In this document: positions 44,624 to 56,477 of the stretch, piece after piece | Numbering within the stretch: position 1 is the first letter of the stretch | Layout: every line of letters begins with the position of its first letter | NCBI RefSeq assembly: GCF_004379255.2 | Contig: NC_056038.1 | Coordinates: 23,300,061-23,364,060, forward strand | Reading direction: 5' to 3' | Length of the DNA: 64,000 nucleotides | Origin: Salvia splendens | Lineage: Eukaryota > Streptophyta > Magnoliopsida > Lamiales > Lamiaceae | Notes under the pieces: model-generated | What the model saw: the letters and a program-made list of their open reading frames with translations, nothing else | What the model was told of the DNA's origin: nothing | Databases searched by the model: none | Program-made: the position numbers and the translations under genes

Positions 44624-44725
44624 TGTCAAGTTACTATTGCTTCCTGCCCTTGGATTTCCTCCTACCTAAAGTTCCCTTTTTTTATTCCTGGGTCAAGTTA
44701 CTATTGCTTTCTGCCCTTGGATTTC
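44624..44725 (+). repeat. Direct repeat of about 34 bp
   Basis: GTCAAGTTACTATTGCTT followed by (C/T)CTGCCCTTGGATTT occurs at about 44624-44657 and again at about 44692-44725, with one difference. Spacing is 68 bp. Its origin is unclear. Confidence 0.7.
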
Positions 44726-44741
44726 TATTCCTTCTCCTCCC

Positions 44742-44744
<3 letters not shown>

Positions 44745-44778
<34 letters not shown>

Positions 44779-45057
44779 AAAATGATCAATACAAAACTTG
44801 ATCTCAATACAAAATCCAGACCAAATCCTGACCATGAGATTTGACAATCCAATGGTCAATAATTAAACTAAAACACGGAGGGTCATTGTAAAGCAGTTTT
44901 AGGTCATATTATAAACTTTGGATTTGAGGTCATGTTAAGACCATTTCATGTCATCCTTACTATAATGACGTAAAAATAAGCTTACAATGACCTAAAAATG
45001 ACTTTTGTATGCTTGGTTCTGCATTTTTGTATTAAGAATGCTTTTGCATGGATCAAA

Positions 45058-45104
<47 letters not shown>
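44745..45104. mobile_element. MITE enclosed by two (TA)n tracts
   Basis: (TA)n at 44745-44776 and 45062-45104 flank a 285-bp segment starting GGAAAATGATCAATACAAAA and ending GCATGGATCAAAACC. Reverse-complemented, the right end reads GGTTTTGATCCATGC, weakly inverted to the left end. Inner motifs CAATACAAAA and TTTTGTATT also pair. This looks like a MITE that inserts into TA microsatellites. No coding capacity. Confidence 0.5.
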
Positions 45105-45106
<2 letters not shown>

Positions 45107-45478
45107 CATATCCCCTGGACTTCGTCCAGTTTATACCTCGAGAACCCTTTCCCAATTTTTTCTCCTTCAGACTCTTCTCCCTAAACATCCAGTGGCGGCC
45201 CCCTTTTTATTATACATGTTAGCTCAAAGTGTATAGGCTTATATCTCACTTTTATAGTGGGGCTTCACAACTAGGTTATCTAAGGCATCCTCTATCGTTC
45301 TTACTTCATTCAAACCGAAGTTAGCTTATTCAGGAAAAAGGCCTCAAAGTTGACATGTATCTTATCTTCAATTGCTCTTACTAAGGGAATCTTGCCTTAT
45401 TGTATTCATTAGCTCATGCGACACACAAAAACCTAGATCTAAAGACTCATATTCACATTAAACACATACTGCACTAAC
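45105..45478. other. Unassigned DNA left of the Athila element
   Basis: This is where the Athila 3' LTR would be expected, but no match to the LTR at 50886-52341 was seen. CAGTGGCGGCCCCC at 45192 resembles a hAT-type terminus without a partner. Confidence 0.35.
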
Positions 45479-45898
45479 TCCCTCCCCCTCCCACTTCACT
45501 CAAGCTTGTCCCCAAGCTATCCCAGTGAAGGGGGGAAACAAGGGAGTATTAACAGACCGAAACAAACACAAAAGTACAACATATAAAACAACAAACAAGC
45601 ACAAGCAAAACAAACTTCTCACACTTAGATCGAGCAACGGGCTAAGTGGGAGAAATTACAACAGAACAAAAGCCAAAACATTCCTAAAAGAAACACAAAC
45701 TTCTCACACTTAGACCAAAGATTGGGCTAAGTGGGAGAAGACTCATATAAACGCAGACACATATATACATCACGAGGCATGCTTGAACGGCAAACACAAA
45801 AGCACAAACTCAGAACGACAAACATATAAACATATAAAAACGGAAAGAAAACGAAAATAAAAACTGAAAGGTAAAAGTTACTTGGTCATTGGGGGGTC

Positions 45899-48305
45899 TC
45901 AATTCGGGGTCTGGCCCCTGCGGGAGCCAAACTGGGGTGGAACATAGGGGCGGGTCACCTTCACTTTCTTCCTAGCCGGCGACGCCGGCTTCTTCTCTTC
46001 CTTCTCACTTTGTTTCGACACATTCTTCTTCACAGACAGGGGCTTAGATGCAGATGGGGCTAACAGGGGCTTAAACACTGGTGGGGGTTGCTGAAGAGAA
46101 GAGCTTCCTGGCCCTGGCTGCTGGGACACGCTGCTGGGTCCAGAGAGCAGTTTCTTCTGGGGCTGGGGAAACTTCTTCTCCATCCAATCGGTCATCATCA
46201 TCATCATCAGCTTAACAGCTTCCGCCATCATCTCCTCTCGGACCTCCCCACCCAGTCGGTGATACTACCCCTGAGGGCCATCATCTCCTCTCGGACTCCG
46301 CCGAGGTCCTTCCGCATCTCAGCCATCTTCTTTTTCATCACTTCATAATCCACACTGGTTACTGCTTCAACACCATCCTGCTCCGTTTTCACCTGGGGTT
46401 CCATCCTTCCCACCTCATAGAAACAGACATCCTTCCCGTGCATGTAGTGTAGGCCCTTGTTGAAAAAATAATCAACGTTGAATATCTCTGGGGGCTCGCA
46501 CATGACTACCTCGGGGGCGGATTTGGCTATCTTTATGATTGTGTTGCGTTGGAGGTATGCACCGAGAAGATGACACGTATACATGTGGCGTGAAGGGTTG
46601 GCGGCCATCTGATGACAAGCCTGAGCCAGCCAATAGCCCAGGTGTACCTTCACATCTTTCGCCATGCACCATGTAAAGTAGAGGTTAGTAGTGGTCAAGG
46701 CAGAGTTGGATGTCCCCATCAGGTTGTAGCTTATAAACGTCTGGGCAAATCGTAGGATGCGGTTCTCAATATGGAAACCCTTTGAATAGCTGGTCTTAAA
46801 TTGCCCCACCTTAGGATGGGTGACAAACTCCCATGCAGACTTTGGCTTAAACCCGGGGGTGTACTTCGGAGCTCCTACCATGCGCTCGTTCCAAATGCCC
46901 TCATCATCCTCGGCGCGAGTGAACAACCCCATCCGTAAGGACCACTCCCTGATACTCATCTCGTGCTCCTCAGTAAACAGCCGGAAGGTGATCGAGTCCG
47001 CGTCAAGGTCGGTGGTAGGTTTCAGCCTGAATGTCGAGAAAAACTCCCGTGCTAACGCCGTTGGCACCTCCGCAGTGCTATGTTTCAAGATCTAATCGAA
47101 CCCAATAGCACCAATATATTGACGGAACTCCTCGTCTGAGTCAATCTCCCGCAACTCTTCCGGATTGTACTGTTTCCCAGATTTCGCCAGCTTACCAATA
47201 CCGCTTCGCTCCTTGTAGGTTGCTGCCCTCTTTGAATCATCAAACTTCCCCATTGCTTCAAGCAACCCTTTTGTCAACCAGACCTCCGCTGGCTCAAAAT
47301 TTAGCTCTTCCTCTTGCTCATCCACCGCTTCATCCTCGAACTCACTAGCCGGGTTAGGGCCGACCTGTTCCTTATCGAAAGGAACTTTTGTTGGGGCAGG
47401 AAGTGGAGATTCACCAGATTTGTCCGTTGCGGTCGTCCTGGACTTCTTGGTCTAGGAGGGAGCCGCATGCTTTTCTTTCCTTTTGCGTTCCGTAGCTCGG
47501 CGTTCTTCTGCCTCATCTTCCTCCTTCTCCTCCCTGCTCGACCCAGGAGCTTCCTCCTCTTGTTCACCCTCTGTCCCCGGGGCTAGTGATTCCTCTGCTG
47601 TAGGTTGGGCGAGATCATCAATCTCATCCCTCAAACTCCTTCTGGCCCTACGCCTGGCCTCCCTTTGATCCACCGGCGAGTCTGTGTCCTCCGGATTCTC
47701 TACCAGATCTACCACCAATTTTAGCCCACTTTCCTCGGGCACCGAAATTTCATCAAGAACGGTGGCCTCCCCCCCTCAAACAAACTAGGGGTTCTCCCCT
47801 CAATATAAACAGGGGTTCCCCCCTCAGCAACTGTTCTGTCAACAACAGGGGTTTCCCCCTCAACTACCACGTAATCAGAATCTAGGGTTTCCCCCTCAAC
47901 AACACTCTCTGCAGAAACATGGGTTACCCCCTCAACAACCTGTGTCGTACTCTCTTCACCAACCACCATACGCTCGAGTTCTCCGGCCAAACCACCCTCG
48001 TCCTCCAGTTCATCGCCCACCGCTGCATCTCTCTCCGGCGCCTTAGGTGTCGGTTCGGCTTCTGCATGCGAAATCACGGGTTGAGCCGTTGAATCTTTTG
48101 GAATCATCGGCTGTGATGGTGCTGCGGTTGTTTTTGCGGAAGTTTTGGCCTGTTCCATCATCACCGAGAAGAGGGCGAAGGCCTTCATCGCCTCCTCTGC
48201 ACTACCAAACTTCCTTGTTAAATCCGCCATGAACGCCACCGCGTCGGAATCTGCGGAGGTGGTGGGGTTCCCGGCCTTCTCGGTGTTAGTAGGTGCCTTT
48301 GACAT
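45899..48305 (-). pseudogene. Athila additional ORF (env-position), frameshifted
   Basis: Minus-strand frames follow one another: 48305-47721 (starts MSKAPTNTEKAG), 47742-47452, 47325-47092, 47088-46228 and 46231-45899. The 286-residue segment from 47088 resembles the plant retrotransposon ORF known from Athila: STFRLKPTTDLDADSITFRL, a WNERMVG segment, and a helical core with YLQRNTIIKI. The N-terminal part is acidic with imperfect VVEGETP-type repeats (47780-47960); the C-terminal part is proline/lysine-rich. In Athila elements an ORF of this kind lies between pol and the 3' LTR; its function is unproven. A stop at 47092 and frame changes show it is degraded. Confidence 0.65.
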
Positions 48306-48939
48306 GTTCTAATTCTGCAAAAACACAAGAACTTGGAAGAATTTGTGTGATTAGGGTTAGACGGAATGTGGGTATTGCGAGAGAAAAGATTTGGGGGAGA
48401 ATAAAGTGTAGAGAGATATTTCGGTATTTTGGAGATTGGAAAATAAAAAGAATAAAGAGGAAAAATTGGTATTTTAGGTAAGGATAGGGAACGGTTGCAG
48501 GACGGTTGCAGGTGTGATGTAAGCAATTGTAGGCCTTCCCATAAAGTTAAAATTTAAATTTTGAAAATTTTACAACTTCCCTCCCAAATTCTGGTCCGAA
48601 AATCTTTCTACCCCCATGTAAATGCTATTCTCCGCAATACCACGCTTAGGAAAAACGAAAATGAAACGCCAGACACTCAGGTCAAGGATTCAACATGTGA
48701 TAAAATAATTTCCCTAAGAAGTCTGGTGTTTCGAAAATATTTTTGGAAGATTAGATTTTTTCTTTGTTTGATATTTTTTTTTTACTTTTTGAAAATCAAT
48801 TAAACTATTTACACTTTCAATTGAGTACTCTCGAGATCCCCTAGTTCAGTGTATAGATTAAAAATGCATTCCCATTTACCTGACCCAGGAATTCACCGAG
48901 AATACTTCCTCACTAGACCGATTAGACGATAATAGAGAG
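48306..48939. other. Non-coding spacer inside the Athila element
   Basis: AT-rich stretch between the integrase remnant and the additional ORF. No feature recognised. Confidence 0.4.
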
Positions 48940-49798
48940 TGCGCATAGTGGCACTTCCTCCACCACACACAACTCCGAATTATCCCTAAAAACTTTCACT
49001 CGATGACCATTAACAAGGAAATGAGTATAGTTCGAGGCACTTCCCTGGATTTCCACAGCTCCATTTGCTCAGAGACCAACAATTGTGTATGACCCAATCC
49101 ACTTGGACTTCAGCTTCCCAGGCATCAGCTTGAGCCTGGATTGGAAAAGGAGGACCTTCTGACCCACTTGTAGTTCCTTGACCCGAAGATTTTTGTCATG
49201 CCAGAGCTTCGTCTTCTCCTTGTACCACATTGCAGACTCATACGACTCTAGCCTTAACTCTTCCAGCTCTTAAAGCTGTAATTTCCTCTCTTCCTCACAA
49301 GTCTGGGGCCTCATATTAATCTCCTTCACCGCCCAATATGCTCTGTGCTCCAATCCTTCCTTGACGGATTCACCGTCTTCTCCAATATTGCCTTGATCTC
49401 CCTGTTTGAGATCTCTGCATGTCCATTGGACTAAGGATGATACGGGGTGGAAAGCCTGTGGTGGACTCCGTATTTCCTCATCAGAGCTTCTATGGTTCGG
49501 TTACGGAAATGCGTCCCTTGGTCAGATATAATAGCTCGGGGCACACTGTAACTGTTGAAAATGTTAGTTCTAAGAAATTAGCCACCTCTTTAGATTCACA
49601 AGAAGTGGTTGCTTTGGCTTCTATCCACTTTGAAACATAATCTACGGCCACGAGGATGTACGTATTCTCGTACGAAGATGGGAATGGACCCATGAAATCC
49701 ATCCCCCATACGTCAAAGATTTTGCAGACGATTACCGGGACTTGCGGCATCTCATCTCTCCTTGAAATTCCTCCAGTTTGCTGGCATCTCTCACAGTT
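48940..49798 (-). pseudogene. Athila integrase remnant
   Basis: From the right, the minus strand gives [20 protein letters not shown] (end of the HHCC zinc finger), then [20 protein letters not shown] and [10 protein letters not shown] (core with the first catalytic Asp). An [20 protein letters not shown] segment follows in another frame. After it come an EERKLQL-type linker with stops and a C-terminal KELQVGQKVLLFQSRLKLMP / GKLKSKWIGSYTIV segment. The zinc-finger start is missing. Frame changes and stops make it non-functional. Confidence 0.8.
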
Positions 49799-50785
49799 TT
49801 AACAGAATTCAAAAGAGTCCTTGTGCCTATCTATTCTCGCCTCGACTCTTTCGTCATCTTGCTCCCTCAGCGCATTTGCTGACCCTCTCCTCATAATATT
49901 CCTCGGGTTGTCGTACGCCTTTTTGGCCTCTATCAACTTTCCCAAGATCTCTCTCGCTTCACTTCCTTTTTTCTTCGTAAAATTTCCCCCGCTCGAGGAA
50001 TTCATCAGATCCTTGGATTCAGGGTTTGCTTCTTCATAAAACAGATAATAAATTTCTGCCTCGATCATTCTATGATTCGGGCAAACATCTAACAATCCCT
50101 TAAATCGTGACCAGTATTGACTCAGAGATTCATCATACTCCTACATAGACTCTACGATTTCCTCCTTAAGAGTGTTTGTCTTGTTTGGAGGGAAAAAGTA
50201 ATCCAGAAACTCCAACTTGAAATCTCTCCATGTCCGGATGGAATCCTAAGGCACCCTCAGCAACCATGTGTTAGCCTCTCCCTTCAGGGCAAATGGAATT
50301 GCACGTATGCGATAATCCTCTTCTGTTGTTTCGTTGGGCCTTTTCTGAATACTGCACAACTGGCTAAACTCATTTAAGAACTCATATATACACTCGTTCC
50401 TACGCCCGGAGAACGTCGGTAGAATACCTAGCACATTTGTTTTAATATCGATGGACCTCTGACGCTGATTCATGACTATAGCCTGGGCTGGCTCACCATG
50501 TAGATGGGATGTAAGCGAACCGATCTCTGGATCCGGATCGACTACCTGTGCCATGTCTCTAACCTCTTCCTCCTCTGTTTCTGTTTCTGAAGAACACGTG
50601 GGATCCTCCTTTCTTGATGAACTCCAATCATCGTCACTTCCTGAACCAAACGGAAATGGATCTCCCGTAGATAATCCCGATCTGGTGGTGACCGTAGATG
50701 CTGTCTCTCTGACCTGCCAAGTAAACCGATCGTTCCTCCACCCAGATGAGTTACCCCAATGTCCAAACCGTGAGCCTCTGCTCAT
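49799..50785 (-). pseudogene. Athila gag remnant
   Basis: The first frame (50785-50246) starts MSRGSRFGHWGNSSGW and contains LGILPTFSGRRNECIYEFLN and a RAIPFALKGEANTWLLRVP block typical of plant gypsy gag. It stops at 50246. The second frame (to 49799) continues with FKGLLDVCPNHRMIEAE and an acidic/basic tail before joining integrase sequence. An internal stop separates the two. Confidence 0.75.
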
Positions 50786-50866
50786 AAACTCAAAATAAAG
50801 AAAAAAGGAAAATAAAAAATATGTACGCCAAAATCTCTAAACGCAATCACAAACTACGCCATCCAT

Positions 50867-50883
50867 CCCCGGCAACAGCGCCA
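50867..50883 (-). other. Athila primer binding site
   Basis: Minus-strand TGGCGCTGTTGCCGGGG, two bases from the LTR end, matches the TGGCGCCGTTGCCGGGG primer site common in Athila/Tat gypsy elements with one change. Confidence 0.8.
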
Positions 50884-50885
50884 TT

Positions 50886-52341
50886 TGAAGTTCGGTCGGA
50901 GTACTGTGTGTGCTTTTGTGTTAGGTCAAGCTTCGCAAACCCAGAGAATCCGCTAGATCACAAGGTCTAGGAACTCAGAGGATCCTGGAAGTCTCGGTCG
51001 TCTGACACACAAATTCCTCATTCAAAACCCTCAACCCGCTATACTATGAATTAGTACATGGAAGCAGGGATCGATCCCACGAAGATGGATGTGTAGGAAG
51101 GCATTTAAAAGACTCTGGAAAATGAGGTTGGCTGCTGCCAAGCAATTTTGGGTTGAGAAAAGCTATTACTAGACTTAGGAATAAAATCTAACACTAGACC
51201 TAGGAAACAGAAAACAACATGTAAACATAGAACATCATTCAACTTCAATACCTCAAACAAACTTCATCGACCTAGTCAACGACTACCTAAATTAACTAGT
51301 CAGAAAGTAAACATGCAGTGGGGACCATTTTCCAGAAACGGTAAAGTACGAACGAAAAGTTGCAACTAACTAAATCTGCAATTAACGAACCACAATCTTT
51401 ATCTCGTTACCTGATTCAAACGCGAACGTGGAGAAAACAGAGTAATAATCCAGATTCAAACAAAACATATAAATTCGGACGTCGGAAACTGACGATTAAT
51501 CGGAAACCAACAGATCTACTTCTACTAGATGAAGTAAACAGAACACAGAAATAAAACATCAAATTCTATCCGATCAACCAACTCAGCTTCAGATCTACAA
51601 GTCGAACGCTTAATCCACTCCGGATCCAAGCAATCCGAACCAAACTACGACCAAAAACAACTCCATAAACTCCGATTCAACAAATCCACTCCGATCAATC
51701 GACAATCCAACCACGATTCAACTCCGATTCAACAGATCAAGTGCGAAAAGCATCCATTCAAGTAAATAACTATAAACTCAGAAACAAGCGTCATCCATAC
51801 TCGAAATCAACATCATCATAACGGAAAATAGAAATTGCATAAAAAGATTCAACAATACTTCAACAGTCAACAAAAGCCGAGCTTCGATCCGCGAAGACTT
51901 GGTGGAATTTCTAGCAGAAAACTAAAGGAAAGTAGTAAATTATTTCTTCGCCCTTCGTAAGGACGGTGGTACGCAACAGCTTAACCGAAAATGAAACCCG
52001 AATCCTCCTCAATTTCCAAAACTCAAGTGTGTAGAAGTGTGTGTGAGTGAGCTGAGAGCCCAAAAGTAAAAAAAAAGTCCTTTCTAATAAATTGCATGCT
52101 CTCTCTTATATAGATGCGGAGGTGATCTTCTAGAAGCCTTCACTTGAAATCTCTGTTCTGTCCTTAAGCTAAGCGATCTCATCCGTCTGGCTATTTTTCC
52201 TTCATAATGCTCACTTTATTGCCAAATTTCCTTCGCCAGGCAACTGTCTTCTTTTCTTCCTGGATCTGACGATTTCTTCTACACACCTGGCTTAAAAAAA
52301 GCTTTAGACCCCGAAAATGCATGAAATTAACCCCCTAACCA
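50886..52341 (-). repeat. Athila 5' LTR
   Basis: About 1.46 kb, starting TGAAGTTCGGTCGG on the plus strand beside the primer site. The outer end near CCCCCTAACCA is approximate because copia gag sequence follows almost at once. It contains GGGATCGATCCC and GCTGCTGCCAA motifs shared with LTR fragments A and B. Confidence 0.7.
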
Positions 52342-52345
52342 ATTC

Positions 52346-55300
52346 ATGAAATTAGCCTTATCATACGCTTATAGGTTCCAGGAAGACAAAGGTGTTTGTG
52401 AACAGATGGAGGAGTTTTTCAAAATGATTGATGATCTTGAAAATATTGATGTTACTATAGGAGATGAAGATCAAGCCATTTTGTTTCTCAATGCTTTACC
52501 GAAGAGTTTTGATCATGTTCGTGATGCTATGGTGTATGGGAGGGAGAAAACCATCACCTTCTCTGAAGTGAAGGCTGCATTAAGAGCAAAAGAATTACAG
52601 AAGAGCAAAACCATCACCTTCAAAGCCGCAAGAAAGTGCAGCAGAGAGTCTCTACATTAAGAAGTTCAAGAAGCCTAAGTTCAAGAAGAAATTTGATGGT
52701 GCTAAGGCCTCAAGTTCTGAAACAAAGGAAACAAGATCATGTCATTGGTGCAAGAAACCAGGACACCTCAAGAAAGATTCTTTTGCTTGGAAAAGGAAGC
52801 AAGCATATGAGGGCAAAAATCAGAACAATGCAGATTGTGTTGAGGGAGTAAAACTTCCAGAAATCATGAATGTAATGGATGGTGGAGTAAGTGGATCTTG
52901 GATAATGGATTCGGGGTGTAGTTTCCATATGTGCCCGTATAAGCACTGGTTCCAAGAATTAAATCCTGCCACTGTAACTGTGGTCTTAGGAAACAACCAA
53001 ATCTGCAATGTTAAAGGAGTTGGGATGGTGAAGTTCAAGATGGCAGATGGATCTGTGAAAATACTCAGTGATGTAAGATACATTCCTGAAATCAAAAGGA
53101 ATCTCATATCACTAGGCTTGCTGGAAGTAAAGGGTTTCTCATTTTCTTCACTTGAGGGAAAAATGGTGATCAAGAAAGGTGAGCAAATAGTTCTGACAGT
53201 TGAAAGGAGAAACATCTTGTATTATTTGCTAGGAGAGGTGGTGATTGGTGATTCAAATTCAGTAGCTGCTGAGAATTTTAAGCTATGGCACTTGCGGTTG
53301 GGACATCCTGCTGAAGGAAGTCTCAAAGAGTTAGCCAAGAAGGGTCTTATCTCTGGAGATACATCAAGCAGCCTTGGTTCTTGTGAGCAGTGCATCTTGA
53401 GCAAGGCAAAGAAGAAGCCATTTCCATCAGGTATTCACTCTTCTACCTCTCCTTTGGAATATATCCATAGTGACTTATGGGGGCCAGCTCCAGTAACAAC
53501 TCTTGGTGGAGGAAAGTACTATCTGGCTATAATAGATGATTATTCAAGGAAACTATGGGTGTATATTCTGAAAGAGAAATCAGAGACATTTGCTAAGTTC
53601 AAGAATTGGTGCATAGAAGTAGAGCTTGAGAAAAGCAGCAGGGTAAAATGTCTTAGAATAGACAATGGCATGGAGTTTCTTTCAAGAGAATTTGATGAGT
53701 TTTGTAAGGAGAAAGGTATAAAGCGCCATAGAACAGTACCTTCTAATCCCCAACAAAATGGGGTTGTAGAAAGAATGAACCGAACAATCTTGGAAAGAGT
53801 TAGGTGTCTACTTTTTGCATCTGGATTGAGCAGTAAGTTTTGGGGAGAAGCAGTTTGTACAGCTGCTCATCTAATCAATAAATGTCCCTCTACCAGTTTG
53901 AAGTCAGAAACACCAGATTATAGGTGGTATCGAACACATGGGACTATTCAAAATTCAAGGTTTTCGGTTGTGCAGCATATGCTTATGACAGGAAGAGTAA
54001 GCTTGAACCTCGAGCACTCAAATGTGTGATGTTGGGATATCAGAAGGGGTTAAAAGGTTATAGGCTATGGTGCATTGAGCCTGGTAATCAAAAGGTTGTG
54101 ATAAGTAGGGACGTGGTTTTCATCGAAGATCAGATGCCTTACTTGAGCAAGGAAAAACAGAAAGAGAAAATTCTCTGTGATATGTTTGAGGTGGAGCTAG
54201 GGAAGCTGAGTTTGAATTCATCTGGAGATGGTAGTGATTCAGAGAATGGTAACCAACAAGAAGACCCCATTTCTGATCAAGGTGGAACAGATACACATTC
54301 TGCTAAAGATGGAGCAGACCCTCGTTCTGACATTAGCCTAAGCAACTACCAGCTAGCAAGAGATAGAGTGAGGAGAGCAAACATAAAGCGTCCAGCTTGG
54401 TATGCTGAAGCAGATGTGGTCTATTATGCACTATGTGTAGCTGAAAATCTTGAGTGTGCTGATCCTTTGTCCTATAAAGAAGCAATGGTGAGCAGAGATA
54501 GAGAAAGATGGATAGAGGCAATGAATGAGGAGATGGACTCTTTACTCAATAATAAAACTTGGATTCTTGTTGATAAAAGCAATTTGAAGCAGGAGTCTAA
54601 GGATAGGAAGCTCATAAGCTGTAAATGGATCTTCAAGAAAAAAATAGAAACAACAGACAAGGATAGAATCAAGTTTAAAGCCCGCTTGGTAGCTATAGGC
54701 TTTACACAGGAGGAAGGGATTGATTTGAATGAAGTATTTGCTCCAGTTGTAAAGCATATTTCTATTAGGATTCTACTTGCTGTTGCAAATCATAGAAACT
54801 GGGAATTGCAGCAGCTAGATGTGAAGACTGCATTCCTTAATTGAGAAGACTATTTTTATGGGCCAGCCTGAGGGATATATAAAAGAAGGAGATGAAAACA
54901 AAGTCTGCTTATTGAAGAAGAGCTTATATTGATTAAAACAAAGTCCAAGGCAGTGGAATAAGAAGTTCAATAAGCAGATGACTATTCATGGTTTTTCTCA
55001 GATCTGAGTATGATGATTGAATCTATATTAAAAAGAAGGGGAATACTCCAGTGGCTTACCTCTTGCTCTATGTAGATGATATGTTACTAGCTGGACCTTC
55101 ATTGGATGAGATACAAAAGATCAAAGTTGATTTACAGAAAAGTTTTGAAATGAAAGATTTGGGTGAAGCTAGAAAGATTCTGGGGATGAATATCTTGAGA
55201 GATAGGAGCAAGAAACTACTGTGGCTATCTCAGTCAGATTACATTAAGAAAGTCTTGAAGATATTCAATATGGAAAATGCTAAGGCAGCTGCTACTCATC

Positions 55301-56049
55301 TGTCACAAAGCTTTAAACTGTCAAATGAGCAGTCTCCAAGAACTGAGCAGGAAGCATTGGAGATGGAATCAATTCCTTACTCGAACATTGTTGAGATCAT
55401 AATGTACACCATGATGTGTACGAGGCCAGACCTTGCCCATGCTATCTCAGTCACTAGTAGATACATGTCTGACCCGGGAAAGGAGCACTGGAATGCACTC
55501 AAGTGGATTCTCAGGTATTTGAGAAGCTCCATCAATTGTGGGATATTGTTTAAGGGAAGTGATAAGGAGTGTGAGGAAGCTGTTTTGGGGTACTGTGATG
55601 CTAACTATGCTACTAATCTGGACAATAGAAAGTCTCAGTCTGGTTTCTTGTTAACTCTATATGGTGTTGTCATAAACTGGAAGTCCAGCCTACAGAGTGT
55701 TGTTGCTTCATCAACAACAGAAGCTGAATATATTGCACTCACATCAGCTGTGCAAGAAAGCATTTGGATTCATGGTGTGATCTCTGATTTTGGGATCAGT
55801 CAAAGAACTATGGTCATTTTCTGTGATAGTAGTTCTGTTATATGTTTGGCTCGACATCAATTCTTTCATGAGCGGAGCAAGCATATAGACATCCGCCTAC
55901 ATTTCATAAGCGATGAGATTGATAAGGGAAGAGTGAAGGTTGTGAAAGTTGACACTTTGGACAATCCAACAGATATGTTAACAAAATGTCTTGGCAAAGA
56001 CAAGTTTGAATATTGCAAGGACTTGATCAGTTTGAGTAGTGAAGTCTGA
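52346..56049 (+). pseudogene. 5'-truncated, frameshifted copia gag-pol
   Basis: The sequence starts inside gag (LALSYAYRFQEDKGVCEQME, then LNALPKSFDHV). A zinc knuckle near 52740 reads CHWCKKPGHLKKDS, with the last Cys lost. The protease keeps DSG (about 52905). The integrase keeps HSDLWGP, RIDNG and NGVVE. A frameshift falls near 53925; a stop after TAFLN (54842) and further breaks up to 55050 interrupt RT. YVDDML (about 55070) and RNase H (to 56049) are in one open frame. RT resembles the Tork/Tnt1 lineage. The 5' LTR and start of gag are absent, lost at or beyond the Athila junction. Confidence 0.9.
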
Positions 56050-56071
56050 GCTGTGGTTTCAGGTGGAGAAT

Positions 56072-56447
56072 TGTAAGAGTGAATCCACGAGCTCAACTAC
56101 AGCTTGATCAAGGGAGTATCAGCTACAGCTTGATCAAGGGAAAGTAACAACTACAGCTTGATCAAGGGAAAGAAAGAGCCGTTGCTGGAATCAAGATAGA
56201 GCCGTTGGAGCTCATAACCTCTCTCGGTTATGGTTAGTTGTAAAGTCTTAGTGTAGCTCAATAGTTTGTTGAGAGAAGTTATGTTGTATACGCTGCGTTA
56301 CATATATACTACTTCTTCATGAAGTTAGTAGCAGATTTAAATGTATCAGTTCCATAAAATTTGAATAAGAGCTTTCGTTGTTTCTCAAAAACTACAAGTG
56401 TTACTCCATACTACTTCACAAATCACATTCTTTACTTCGTTGCAATC
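56072..56447 (+). repeat. 3' LTR of the truncated copia (probable)
   Basis: It follows the polypurine AGGTGGAGAA and begins TGTAAGAGTGAATCC. The right end is uncertain; TACTTCGTTGCA near 56443 is a possible CA terminus. No partner LTR exists in the window to define it. Confidence 0.5.
56097..56169 (+). repeat. Three-copy repeat in the copia LTR
   Basis: CTACAGCTTGATCAAGGGA occurs at 56097-56115, 56123-56141 and 56151-56169, spaced 26 and 28 bp. Near the LTR start this is the position of U3 enhancer repeats in Tnt1-like elements. Confidence 0.85.
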
Positions 56448-56477
56448 AAAGATAAAGTCTTCTTAGACTTTATCTTT
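56448..56477 (+). repeat. 13-bp perfect hairpin at the copia/foldback junction
   Basis: AAAGATAAAGTCT (56448-56460), loop TCTT, then AGACTTTATCTTT (56465-56477). Confidence 0.85.

Larger units (their letters stand above)
45479..52341 (-). mobile_element. Damaged Athila-type Ty3/gypsy element
   Basis: On the minus strand the order is: LTR (52341-50886), primer site, gag remnant, integrase remnant, an Athila-type additional ORF, and a 3' region with a probable polypurine tract at 45479-45501. Protease, RT and RNase H are absent: gag runs straight into the integrase zinc-finger end. The downstream LTR is not recognisable. The 3' region holds two diverged copies of a motif including CACACTTAGA and GGGCTAAGTGGGAGAA (about 45618 and 45698). 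Inference: an old, internally deleted element. Confidence 0.8.

Noticed and set aside
45192..45205. CAGTGGCGGCCCCC as the start of another hAT-type element
   Set aside because: No inverted partner or 8-bp duplication was found nearby, so it cannot be delimited.
45899..48305. Host gene encoding an acidic/proline-rich nuclear protein
   Set aside because: It lies in the right place and orientation within an Athila element (after integrase), is broken by stops and frame changes, and its core resembles the Athila additional ORF.
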